A program made the position numbers and the translations under genes. From assembly GCA_963699535.1 (NCBI GenBank), contig CAVOUJ010000032.1, forward strand, positions 124,001-188,000: 64,000 nt of DNA. The letters are read 5' to 3'. The notes under the pieces were generated by a model, which was not told the origin of the DNA, searched no databases, and worked only from the letters and a program-made list of their open reading frames with translations. This DNA comes from VBDM01 sp963699535 (lineage in GTDB: Bacteria > Pseudomonadota > Gammaproteobacteria > Burkholderiales > SG8-39). How positions within the stretch are numbered: the stretch's first letter is position 1; every line of letters begins with the position of its first letter. Of the stretch, positions 53,255-61,476 are shown in pieces.

Positions 53255-54775
53255 ATGCACGCAAGAGCGATAGCGATAAGAGGGATTTCAGGTTTTTGGG
53301 TGTTCGCGCTCGCGCTGCTGCTCGCGTCATGCGGCGGCGGTGGCGACGATAGCGGTCCTGCAGGCGGTACGATCGGCTATGTGAAGGCCTCGAACACCGG
53401 GGCCGGCGACCAGTTTGGCCGCTCAGTAGCCCTGAGTGCTGACGGAAACACGCTCGCGGTCGGAGCGTTTTTCGAAAACAGCAGCACCACCGGCGTCGGC
53501 AGCACGCCAGATGAGTTGGCCCCCTTCGCAGGCGCGGTGTACGTCTTCACCCGCAGCGCCGGCACCTGGACGCAACAGGCTTACGTGAAGGCCTCGAACA
53601 CTGGGGCCGGTGACTGGTTTGGTTACTCGATCGCCCTGAGTAGTGACGGCAACACGCTTGCAGTCGGGGCGCGGTTCGAAGCCAGCAGCTCCACCGGCAT
53701 CGGCAGCACGCCGGATGAGTTGGCCTCTGGCGCCGGCGCGGTGTACGTCTTCACCCGCAGCGCTGGCACCTGGTCGCAACAGGCCTACGTGAAGGCCTCG
53801 AACACCGGGGCCGGTGATCAATTTGGCTACTCGGTCGCCGTGAGCGGCGACGGCAACACGCTTGCGATCGGGGCGAGTCTCGAAGACAGCAGCACCACCG
53901 GCATTGGCAGCCCGCCGAATGAGTCCGCCATCGACGCCGGCGCGGTGTACGTCTACAGCCGCAGCGGCACGACTTGGACCCAGCAGGCCTACGTCAAGGC
54001 CTCCAACACCGAGGCCGGTGACAACTTCGGCGTTTCGGTCGGCCTGAACGGCGATGGCAACACGCTTGCGGTTGGGGCGTGGCTCGAAGACAGCAGCACC
54101 ACTGGTATCGGTGGCACGCCGAATGAGTTGGCCACCGACGCCGGCGCGGTGTATGTCTACAGCCGCAGCGGCACGACTTGGACCCAGCAGGCCTACGTTA
54201 AGGCCTCCAACACCGGAGGCGGTGACGGGTTCGGCATCGCGGTCGCGCTGAGTGGAGATGGCAACACGCTCGCGGTCGGGGCGTTTCTCGAAGACAGCAG
54301 CAGCACCGGCATCGGCAGTGCGCCGAATGAGTTGGCCTCCGGCGCCGGCGCGGTGTACGTCTTTACCCGCAGCGCCGGCACCTGGTCGCAGCATACGTAT
54401 GTGAAGGCCTCGAACACTGGGGCCGGTGACGAATTTGGCTTCTCGGTCGCCCTGAGCGGCGACGGCAATAGGCTCGCGGTCGGGGCGCCGCTCGAAAACA
54501 GCAGCACCACTGGTATCGGCAGCACGCCGGATGAGTTGGCAACCGACGCCGGTGCGGTGTACGTCTTCACCCGCAACGCTGGCACCTGGTCGCAGCAGGC
54601 GTATGTGAAGGCTTCGAACACAGGGGCCGGCGACTACTTCGGCGAATCGATTTCCATGAGCGGCGACGGCAACACGCTCGCGGTCGGGGCGAGTCTGGAA
54701 GACAGCAGCACCACCGGCATTGGCAGCACGCCGAATGAGTCCGCCATCGACGCCGGCGCGGTGTATCTGTACTAG
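53255..54775 (+). CDS. Second propeller lipoprotein with seven FG-GAP-type repeats
   Basis: The 506-residue precursor has a lipobox (LLASC followed by GGGG) and goes almost directly into seven repeats like those of the previous gene, without the Fn3-like domain. Two of its blades carry the variant VYVYSRSGTTWTQ. TGGGGGAGAA lies 5 bases before ATG 53255. The gene begins 47 bases after its paralogue and ends with the same GAVYLY sequence, so it arose by tandem duplication with loss or gain of the N-terminal domain. Function is probably surface binding. Confidence 0.75.
   Translation: MHARAIAIRGISGFWVFALALLLASCGGGGDDSGPAGGTIGYVKASNTGAGDQFGRSVALSADGNTLAVGAFFENSSTTGVGSTPDELAPFAGAVYVFTRSAGTWTQQAYVKASNTGAGDWFGYSIALSSDGNTLAVGARFEASSSTGIGSTPDELASGAGAVYVFTRSAGTWSQQAYVKASNTGAGDQFGYSVAVSGDGNTLAIGASLEDSSTTGIGSPPNESAIDAGAVYVYSRSGTTWTQQAYVKASNTEAGDNFGVSVGLNGDGNTLAVGAWLEDSSTTGIGGTPNELATDAGAVYVYSRSGTTWTQQAYVKASNTGGGDGFGIAVALSGDGNTLAVGAFLEDSSSTGIGSAPNELASGAGAVYVFTRSAGTWSQHTYVKASNTGAGDEFGFSVALSGDGNRLAVGAPLENSSTTGIGSTPDELATDAGAVYVFTRNAGTWSQQAYVKASNTGAGDYFGESISMSGDGNTLAVGASLEDSSTTGIGSTPNESAIDAGAVYLY
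53378..54773 (+). repeat. Tandem 201 bp-class coding repeats, second propeller gene
   Basis: Seven copies of the same repeat unit as in the preceding gene. The two arrays share enough identity for gene conversion or deletion between them. Confidence 0.83.
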
Positions 54776-54790
54776 CGCGTAGCTGCCGGA

Positions 54791-55771
54791 TCAATAGACG
54801 CGGTTCAGCGGCGCGAGTCCCTGAACGAGCACGCGCTCGACGTTTTCCCACGCTTGCCGGAAAAGCGTCGCTTGAGCCTGGCGGGTGACGCCTGCGATAT
54901 GAGGGGTAAGCAGCAGGCGGTGAGCCGCTTCGCCTTGCAGCGAAAGAAGCGGATTGGAGGCGTCCGGCGGCTCAGTGGAATAGACGTCGACCGCCGCGCC
55001 GCCCAGCCTTCCGGAGCGCAGCGCTTCCGCAAGCGCCGCTTCGTCGACGATGCCGCCGCGCGCGGCGTTGATGAGAATGGCGTCCTTCTTCATCCTGGCG
55101 AGCTGCGGCGCGCCGATCATGCCTTGCGTCGCGGGGATGAGCGGCACGTGGATCGTCACCACGTCGGACCGGACGAGCAGCTCGTCGAGAGTCGCGGATC
55201 TTGCTCCGAGCTGCGACACGGCTTTCGGATCGCGAGGCGAGGGGTCGTAGTAGAGGATCTCGCAGTCGTAGGCGCGCAGGGCCTTTGCCACGGCAAGGCC
55301 GATCGTTCCCATGCCGATGATGCCGACGGTCATTCCGTGCAGGCCGGTGAGATTCGCCGCGAGCATCGCCGCGCGGAATTCCTTGTAACGCCCGGCGCGC
55401 ACTTCCTCGCCGCTCCAGGCAAAGCGGCGAAGGAGCAACGACGCCGCGGTCAGGACGTACTCGGCCACTGCGTCGTTGCTTCCACCGGGTGAATTGGCGA
55501 CCGGGATTCCGAGACGCTTGAGCGCCGGCTCGTCGAGCCGGTCCACGCCGGCGCCGGTGACCTGGATGAGCTTGAGAGCGCTCCCCTCCATGAGCGAGGC
55601 GGGCAGCTTGGGCCCTATGGCCGGAATGACAAGCGCACGCGCCGCGGCCAGCAAGACCTTGATCTCGGGGTCATCCGGGGCGCGGTAGGCGATCTTCAGC
55701 GCTTGCGGAGGTGTGACGCCGACCCGCAGGAAATCCGCCTCCGGCCGGAGGCAGACGACGTCAAATGTCAT
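54791..55771 (-). CDS. D-isomer-specific 2-hydroxyacid dehydrogenase
   Basis: The 326-residue protein has the NAD-binding GIIGMGTIGLAVAKAL motif, the VTGAGVDRLD N-terminal domain segment, INAARGGIVDEAAL (active-site Arg and Glu region) and the catalytic His in LLTPHIAGVT. It is the last gene of a minus-strand operon, directly abutting the cupin gene (TAA then ATG). Substrate is likely a small 2-keto or 2-hydroxy acid from the pathway encoded upstream. Confidence 0.88.
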   Translation of the reverse strand: MTFDVVCLRPEADFLRVGVTPPQALKIAYRAPDDPEIKVLLAAARALVIPAIGPKLPASLMEGSALKLIQVTGAGVDRLDEPALKRLGIPVANSPGGSNDAVAEYVLTAASLLLRRFAWSGEEVRAGRYKEFRAAMLAANLTGLHGMTVGIIGMGTIGLAVAKALRAYDCEILYYDPSPRDPKAVSQLGARSATLDELLVRSDVVTIHVPLIPATQGMIGAPQLARMKKDAILINAARGGIVDEAALAEALRSGRLGGAAVDVYSTEPPDASNPLLSLQGEAAHRLLLTPHIAGVTRQAQATLFRQAWENVERVLVQGLAPLNRVY

Positions 55772-56146
55772 TTACGCCGCGGGCTCGCGCGTGCGGGCGG
55801 AGACGTCGCCGACGGGGAAAAAGCACAGCAGCACGAGCGGCTCCCCACCGGTGTTGCGCGTGACGTGCATCTCGCCCGGGGGTACGACGATCGTGTCGCC
55901 CGCCTTGAGGGGAAATTTGCCGCTGTCGGCCTCGGTGCAGCCTTCTCCGGACAGGACATGGATACATTCCTCGAAGCCCTCGTGCCGGTGCGGGCCGCGC
56001 GGCTTGTCGCCCGGTTTCGGGACGGGGATTTCGACCAGCCTCAGGGTCACGTTCCGCGTGCCGCGTTCGCCCGACGCAATCTCGAGCGACTTGCGCCCGG
56101 GAAGCCCCATCGCCTTTGCTTCCGTCTGTCGAAAGACGCGCGCCAT
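55772..56146 (-). CDS. Cupin-domain protein
   Basis: The 124-residue single-domain cupin has metal-ligand motif 1 GPHRHEGFEECIHVLSG and motif 2 with HVTRNTGGEP. It sits between the hydroxyacid dehydrogenase and creatininase-like genes with no intergenic space on either side. Could be an isomerase, a dioxygenase-like or a binding protein of the same pathway. Confidence 0.8.
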   Translation of the reverse strand: MARVFRQTEAKAMGLPGRKSLEIASGERGTRNVTLRLVEIPVPKPGDKPRGPHRHEGFEECIHVLSGEGCTEADSGKFPLKAGDTIVVPPGEMHVTRNTGGEPLVLLCFFPVGDVSARTREPAA

Positions 56147-56947
56147 CTACTTCACCTTGCGCAGGTGGCGCAGCTCGGCCGTGCCGCCCTGGACTTCGTC
56201 GAGCTGCTTGAAAATATCGGCCGCCTCGCGCGCGATCGCGTCGGCGACGCCTTCGAGCATGGCCCGGCCTTTCTCGACGGTCGCTTGCTCCGGGCTGCCG
56301 TACCAGCCGGTCGGGGCGATGGTGCGGATGTCGGTGAGCACGGGTTGGAAACTGCGCGTCCGGCGCAGCTTGTCCCACTTGCGGCCTTGGTCGTGGTCGG
56401 AAGACTGCTCGATGCGCTCGAGGTGAACCAGATCGGGGCGGAAGGCGAGCACCGCGTGCGCCTCGATCTCGCCCCCGTGCGTGAGTCCGCCCATGTCCTT
56501 GCCGTACATTTCCGCGGCGACGTAGCAGGCCTGAGCGGTGAGCACGGTCATCCCGTGGTCGCGGTGCAACGACTCGGCGGCGATCGCGAGCGACGGGATG
56601 TTGCCTTCGTGCCAGTTGATGATGAGTAGATACTTGGCCCCGTGTTTCGCGGTGGACACGCAGACTTCCTTGACTACGTTGATGTAGGTGTCGGGCGAGA
56701 AGGTGATCGTGCCCTCGAAAGGCATGTGCATGGGCGTGACGCCGAACGGGCAGGCCGGAAGCACGAGTCCGTCCATGCGCCTGGCGACTTCCTCGCCGAT
56801 CGCGATGCTCGCGAAGATATCGGTGCCGGCGGGAAGGTGCGGGCCGTGCTGCTCGACGCTGCCGGCGGGGAAGATGACCAGCGGGTTCTTCTTGAGCTGC
56901 GCCGCAATTTCCGGCTGGGTCAGCTCGATGAATTGGCGCGAGTGCAT
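56147..56947 (-). CDS. Creatininase-family amidohydrolase
   Basis: The 266-residue protein has the family's metal and active-site segments EQHGPHLPAGTD, NWHEGN and THGGEIEAH. The family hydrolyses cyclic or linear amides (creatinine, formamidopyrimidines, mycofactocin-type peptides). ATG 56947 is used because the family N-terminus begins there. The context points to catabolism of an unknown amide or lactam imported through a Bug receptor system. Confidence 0.85.
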   Translation of the reverse strand: MHSRQFIELTQPEIAAQLKKNPLVIFPAGSVEQHGPHLPAGTDIFASIAIGEEVARRMDGLVLPACPFGVTPMHMPFEGTITFSPDTYINVVKEVCVSTAKHGAKYLLIINWHEGNIPSLAIAAESLHRDHGMTVLTAQACYVAAEMYGKDMGGLTHGGEIEAHAVLAFRPDLVHLERIEQSSDHDQGRKWDKLRRTRSFQPVLTDIRTIAPTGWYGSPEQATVEKGRAMLEGVADAIAREAADIFKQLDEVQGGTAELRHLRKVK

Positions 56948-56967
56948 GGGGATCTCTCCTCTCGGGG

Positions 56968-58056
56968 CTACGCGGCCCTGGCCTGCCGCCGCACGCGGGC
57001 GCGAGCTTCGTCGATCACTTCCGCGATCGCGACCGCCCTGCCGCCGCGCTCGATCGAGAGCAGCGCGGCATTCACCGCGGCCGCGGCGGCGAGGCCGTTC
57101 TCGGCGGTGAGCTCCGAGCGATTCCCCGTCGCTATGGAGTCGGCGAAGCTTTCCAGTTCGTCGACGAACATGTCCGATTGCGGAAGCTCGAGCGGCACGC
57201 GTTTGCCGTACCCGTCTTTGCCGCGCTGGACATAGAGCGTGGAGGATTCGTGCAGCCGGCTGGGTGTGTCCCAGGCGCCGAAGTCGACTTCGTAGTGCAT
57301 CAGGCCTTTCTGGCCGAAGCAGCGGATCGAATAGATTCCTGGAGAAGTCCAGGACGAGCCGACGTAGCCGAGCTTGCCGTCGGCGAACTTGACCAGGGTC
57401 ATGGACTGGTCGTCGACTTCCGCGCCGACCGGCGAGAGCTTCGAGGCCATGGACATCACCTCTGCGATATCTCCGCCCAGGCAGGCGAGGGAGTCGAACT
57501 GGTGGATCGCGAGCTGCGAGAGCGGCCCTCCCGGGCATTGAGCGCGATACCAGCGCCAGTTCTGCGGGGTCAGCTCCAGCGCGCGCTCATTGGAGAAATT
57601 GGCCTCGATGCAGGCAACGCGTCCCAGCTCGCCCCGGTCGATGGCGGCCCGTATTGCGCGCGTGCCGGCGAGGAGCCGCGCCGAGTGGCCGACCACGATG
57701 TGCACGCCGTGGTCCTTCTCCAGCTCGCAGATGCGCACGCCGTCTTCAAGCGTGTGTGCGATCGGCTTTTCGGTATAGACGTGCTTCCCCGCGCGGGCCG
57801 CCTGCTCGGAGATCGGAAAATGCTGCTCGTTCGGGACCGTGAGGATTACGCCCCGGATCTCGGGGTCGGCGAGCATCTGGCGGAACTCGGCGACCGCCGG
57901 AATTCCGAACTCCCTGGAGAAGGCCTCGCGCTTTTCAGGGCTGCGCGTGTAGCCGGCGACGATCTCGAGTTTCGGCGATCGCTGCGCGGCGCGCGCAAGC
58001 ACCCGAGCCCAGCGTCCCAGGCCGACGATTCCGAGCTTGACGCGAGGCTGGGTCAC
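56968..58056 (-). CDS. Gfo/Idh/MocA-family oxidoreductase
   Basis: The 362-residue protein has the N-terminal Rossmann motif GIVGLGRWARVLARA, the EKPIAHT active-site Lys segment and a C-terminal alpha/beta domain starting VVGHSARLLAG. These enzymes oxidise or reduce sugars, inositols and related alcohols with NAD(P). Operon gap to the creatininase-like gene is 20 bases. Confidence 0.87.
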   Translation of the reverse strand: MTQPRVKLGIVGLGRWARVLARAAQRSPKLEIVAGYTRSPEKREAFSREFGIPAVAEFRQMLADPEIRGVILTVPNEQHFPISEQAARAGKHVYTEKPIAHTLEDGVRICELEKDHGVHIVVGHSARLLAGTRAIRAAIDRGELGRVACIEANFSNERALELTPQNWRWYRAQCPGGPLSQLAIHQFDSLACLGGDIAEVMSMASKLSPVGAEVDDQSMTLVKFADGKLGYVGSSWTSPGIYSIRCFGQKGLMHYEVDFGAWDTPSRLHESSTLYVQRGKDGYGKRVPLELPQSDMFVDELESFADSIATGNRSELTAENGLAAAAAVNAALLSIERGGRAVAIAEVIDEARARVRRQARAA

Positions 58057-58080
58057 TGGATGTCCGGAGCCAACCTTTTT

Positions 58081-58578
58081 TCAGCGGTTTGCGGAAGGAG
58101 CCGGACTTCTGACCGGCTTCTTCGAACCCTGCATGTGGAACACCGAGCTGGTTCGAAATCCCGCGTACTTCTTGGGATCGATCTCGACGCTGTATATGGA
58201 GAAATTCCCCCGGTCGGCATCGAAGTAAGTCCAGTGGACTGCGTGCCTCCAGGTGTCGCTCCAGAACTTCCGCAGGTCGTATCGCTTGATTTCAACCCCC
58301 TTCGATTCGATCAGTTTCCCGATGTCTTCCTCCTTGTATTCTCTGGGGAGGGCGATCACGTTGGATGAGTCCGCGGTGGACGGGCTCGCGCTGTATATCT
58401 TTGCGAAGAAGGCCGTATCGTCTCCGAGCAGGGTCTGCCTCTTTCCGTCCACCCCTTTCCAGGTCAGATAGTGAGGAAGCCAATCGCTCGTAAAGGAGGA
58501 AAACTCGTCCTTACCCCACTGAGTCAGGGACGAGACGCTTACACCCCCGCGAGCGACGTACATTTTGATCAGTTCCAT
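58081..58578 (-). CDS. Conserved hypothetical protein
   Basis: The 165-residue soluble protein is rich in aromatic and charged residues (for example KFWSDTWRHAVHWTYFDADR). There is no signal peptide or known domain. It lies between the Bug receptor and Gfo/Idh/MocA genes on the same strand with gaps of about 25-30 bases, so it belongs to the same transcript. Confidence 0.6.
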   Translation of the reverse strand: MELIKMYVARGGVSVSSLTQWGKDEFSSFTSDWLPHYLTWKGVDGKRQTLLGDDTAFFAKIYSASPSTADSSNVIALPREYKEEDIGKLIESKGVEIKRYDLRKFWSDTWRHAVHWTYFDADRGNFSIYSVEIDPKKYAGFRTSSVFHMQGSKKPVRSPAPSANR

Positions 58579-58607
58579 GAATGGTTCTCAGCGAGTCCCG
58601 GGCCGGC

Positions 58608-59570
58608 TCATTCGATCTTGAGATTTGCCGCCTTGACCGCCTTGCCCATGGCTTCGATCTCGGCGGCGACCAACTTGACGAACTCGTCGGGCGTGCTGGT
58701 CTGCACGACTGCACCCTGATTCGAGATCAATTCCCTGAATTCGGGAGTCGCGGCGACTTTGAGCAGGGTGCTGCGCAACTTTTCGATGATGGGCTGCGGC
58801 GTTCCGGCGGGGAGCATCAGCCCCGTCCAGCCGCTGTAGGTGTAACCCGGAACGACCTCGCCGATGGTCGGAACGCCGGGGAACAACGGGCTGCGCTCGG
58901 GAAGCGAGTGCGCGAGCATCTTGAGCCGGTTCTGCTTGAGGAAAGCGACGACCGCGGGTGCGGGCGTGATCGACCATTGAGACTCGTTGGCCACGATCGA
59001 CGCGACCGACGGCCCGCCCCCCTTGTAGGGAACGTGAACCGACTGCGCGCCCGTCATCTGCATGAACAGCACGCCCGCCAGGTGGCTCTGCGAACCCGGC
59101 CCCGCCGAGGCCATGTTTGTCTGCGGCCCGCGCGCTTTCAGGTAGTCGATGAACTCGCGGGTCGAAGTGGCCGGGACGTTGGGATTGACGACCAGCGCGT
59201 TGGGCGTGATCGCATACAGCGACACGTAGGCGAAGTCCTTGAGCGGGTCGTACGGAAGGTTCTTGCGGAGATTGGGAATGATGGCCGTAGCGGCGGTGGA
59301 GGCCCCGAGAACGGTATAGCCGTCGGGCGGCGCGTTCTTCAGGCCTTCCATGCCGATCGCCCCGCCCGCGCCGGCGCGGTTCTCGACGACCAGCTGCTCG
59401 CCGAGAGCTTCGCCGAGCTTGAGCGCGACGATGCGGCCGATCACATCGACCGAAGCGCCCGGCGCATTGGGCATGATCATCCTGATCGGCCTGCGTGGAT
59501 AGTCCTGTGCAAGCGCAGCCTGCGGATAGGCGGCAAGCAGAGAAATCAAGAGCACGAGCAGGCGGTGCAT
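58608..59570 (-). CDS. Bug-family periplasmic solute receptor (tripartite tricarboxylate type)
   Basis: The 320-residue protein has a signal peptide (ending AALAQ) and Bug signatures DYPRRPIRMIMPNAPGASVD, VENRAGAGGAIG and PDGYTVLG. It is the first gene of the minus-strand catabolic operon and probably captures its substrate. The membrane TctA/TctB subunits are not in the window. It is only distantly similar to the Bug receptor at 48485-49447. Confidence 0.9.
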   Translation of the reverse strand: MHRLLVLLISLLAAYPQAALAQDYPRRPIRMIMPNAPGASVDVIGRIVALKLGEALGEQLVVENRAGAGGAIGMEGLKNAPPDGYTVLGASTAATAIIPNLRKNLPYDPLKDFAYVSLYAITPNALVVNPNVPATSTREFIDYLKARGPQTNMASAGPGSQSHLAGVLFMQMTGAQSVHVPYKGGGPSVASIVANESQWSITPAPAVVAFLKQNRLKMLAHSLPERSPLFPGVPTIGEVVPGYTYSGWTGLMLPAGTPQPIIEKLRSTLLKVAATPEFRELISNQGAVVQTSTPDEFVKLVAAEIEAMGKAVKAANLKIE

Positions 59571-59665
59571 AAGGTCATTCCTCCGAGAAAATCCGGCCGA
59601 ATTTGCGCACGAGATTGTACCACCCGCACTCGGCGAGGCTCGGGTCCGGCGGGCGGGCCTGCCGA

Positions 59666-60115
59666 TCATTGCGGGACGAAGGGCGAACCGAGCTCGTTGC
59701 AACCGGTGCGGGCGTAGCGCCACCCGATGATGTTGTCGTCAGAGCCGCCGTTCGCGCTGACGATTTTCCCGTCTCGGATGAAAAACACCATCGGGTAAGG
59801 ACCGTCGTAGGCGCCGCGGGCGTTCTTGTCGTTGATCCACACGCACACGCCCCATCCGTATTGCAGCGACCGGAGCGTCGTGTCCTGCTGGTAGAGCCGC
59901 TTGGGGCCGGCTTTGAACTCGACGATTGCTCCCGCCGGATCGACAAGCCTGGACGAAAGGTAATCGCGGATGAGGTTCTCGTGGTTTTCAGGGCGCGGTC
60001 CGTATCCAACGGTTGACATCTCCGTCTGGCTTGGCGGGGGAGTCTTGCACCCGCCGGTGAGAACGGATGCCGAAACGACGCCGAGAATCGCCAGGGCCAT
60101 TGCGGCGCGCTTCAT
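59666..60115 (-). CDS. Lipoprotein of unknown function
   Basis: The 149-residue precursor has a lipobox (LTGGC near residue 23). The mature part has a conserved-looking core (YGPRPENHENLIRDYLSSRL, then WGVCVWINDKNARGAYDGP) and a C-terminal CNELG. Similar small lipoproteins occur widely in proteobacteria without known role. It is divergent from the cyclase-like gene. Confidence 0.7.
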   Translation of the reverse strand: MKRAAMALAILGVVSASVLTGGCKTPPPSQTEMSTVGYGPRPENHENLIRDYLSSRLVDPAGAIVEFKAGPKRLYQQDTTLRSLQYGWGVCVWINDKNARGAYDGPYPMVFFIRDGKIVSANGGSDDNIIGWRYARTGCNELGSPFVPQ

Positions 60116-60290
60116 GAATTCCTCCGTCAGCTGGAAAACTGCAAGGAAAAGAGGGAGCGCTCCCTCCGATGTCTACTCATCGTGCGGACGGCACGGCCCT
60201 CTCTTCGGGAGAGCCCGAGGCGCGGACCAGTGCGGAACATTCCGGAACGCGGCAATTATATCCCCGGCTGGCGGTTTAAACTAATGCGAA

Positions 60291-60899
60291 ATGGCGACCC
60301 GATCCGAAGTCGACAAGCCGGAACGCTCCCCCACGGTGATCTTGTTCGCCGAGACGCGCGGCTTCACCCGGATGTCGGACATGCTGGAGCCGAGCGCAGT
60401 GCTCGGGTGCGTAGTCGAGTTTGTTTCCTTCGTGACGCGGGTCATCGAGGAACATGAGGGCGCGGTCGCGGATGTCCTGAACGATACGGTGATGGCGACC
60501 TTCACCGGACAGGACGACGCGCAGAACGCGGTGGCGGCGGCGCGCGGGATCCAAGGGGGTTTCGGGGTCCTCGCCGACGCCTGGCAGCGCGATTTCGGCC
60601 TCCGCGCGGCAGTAGCGATGGGCCTGCATTGCGGGGATGCCGTCGTCGGATTCGCCGAGAACAGCCCCCACCCCGGGCAGCTGTTCGTCTTCGGCGACTG
60701 CGTGAGCGTCGCCAATCGCCTCCTGCACCGCGCGCGCGCAGGCGAGTTCGTGATGTCGGAGACGCTCGTGGATCTTGCGCGGGAGATGGGCGTCCCGATA
60801 GATGCCGAGGAATTGCCGCCGCTGGAGCTCCCGGGCCGCGACCCGGTCAGGCTCTACGGCGTACTCGCCGACACCGGGCTGGACTTTACATCGCGGTAG
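60291..60899 (+). CDS. Class III nucleotidyl cyclase domain, probably degenerate
   Basis: The 202-residue protein is a single cyclase homology domain. The first metal-binding position reads FAETRGFT (Glu in place of Asp). The second metal region reads LNDTVMATF, which keeps its Asp. The usual VN before AxR is VS in FGDCVSVANRL, so the transition-state Asn is lost while Arg remains. The domain may therefore lack cyclase activity or act as a nucleotide sensor. No receiver or sensor domain is attached. Confidence 0.78.
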   Translation: MATRSEVDKPERSPTVILFAETRGFTRMSDMLEPSAVLGCVVEFVSFVTRVIEEHEGAVADVLNDTVMATFTGQDDAQNAVAAARGIQGGFGVLADAWQRDFGLRAAVAMGLHCGDAVVGFAENSPHPGQLFVFGDCVSVANRLLHRARAGEFVMSETLVDLAREMGVPIDAEELPPLELPGRDPVRLYGVLADTGLDFTSR

Positions 60900-60930
60900 A
60901 GGCCGTTTCCGACCCGTCGCCCAAGGCGCG

Positions 60931-61371
60931 TCAGCGCCACTGCGCGAGGATGATACCCATGACCTGCAAGCTGACGAAGTGATAGCCGGCGTTGATGCCG
61001 AACAGTGTCCAGCTGCGGTTTTCCCACGCGACTGACCCGAGAAGCAGCGGCACGATGAAGCCGATCCAGGCGAAGAACGCGGCGAAAAACCCGTAAGTCG
61101 CGCTGGACGCGCTTGGCCCCAGTCTCCAGTCCGAGATCCGCCACACCTCCACACCGAGGGCCAGCATGACGGCGGTCAGGAGCGATCCGATCACCATGAG
61201 GATCATCCCGTGCACCATCACCCCGGGGGCGGGCTTCCGGTCGGGCGACATGCCCATCTCCTTCATCCAGGCCTTGCCGAGAATCGGGCCGTACCACAGG
61301 AAGCCGATCACGATGGCCGCCGCCATGGAGGCGAAAATCGCCCAGTAGTTGAGCTGCATCACAGGTTGCAT
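60931..61371 (-). CDS. DUF1761 membrane protein
   Basis: The 146-residue protein has four membrane helices and starts QLNYWAIFASMAAAIVIGFL, continuing WYGPILGKAWMKEMG, the signature of DUF1761. A GGAGG site precedes ATG 61371. Function unknown; such proteins are small inner-membrane proteins. Confidence 0.82.
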   Translation of the reverse strand: MQPVMQLNYWAIFASMAAAIVIGFLWYGPILGKAWMKEMGMSPDRKPAPGVMVHGMILMVIGSLLTAVMLALGVEVWRISDWRLGPSASSATYGFFAAFFAWIGFIVPLLLGSVAWENRSWTLFGINAGYHFVSLQVMGIILAQWR

Positions 61372-61476
61372 GGGACCTCCCCTCGAAGTCGAACTGACGA
61401 TGCTAGGATCATTGGGTTGCCGACGCAAGCCCGCTCGCCCTTACACTATGCGTATGCAAGTGTTTGTGGATGAGCC

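Noticed and set aside
51815..54773. CRISPR-like array because of regular repeats
   Set aside because: The repeats are about 201 bp, in frame and encode propeller blades; they are not short palindromic repeats with unique spacers.
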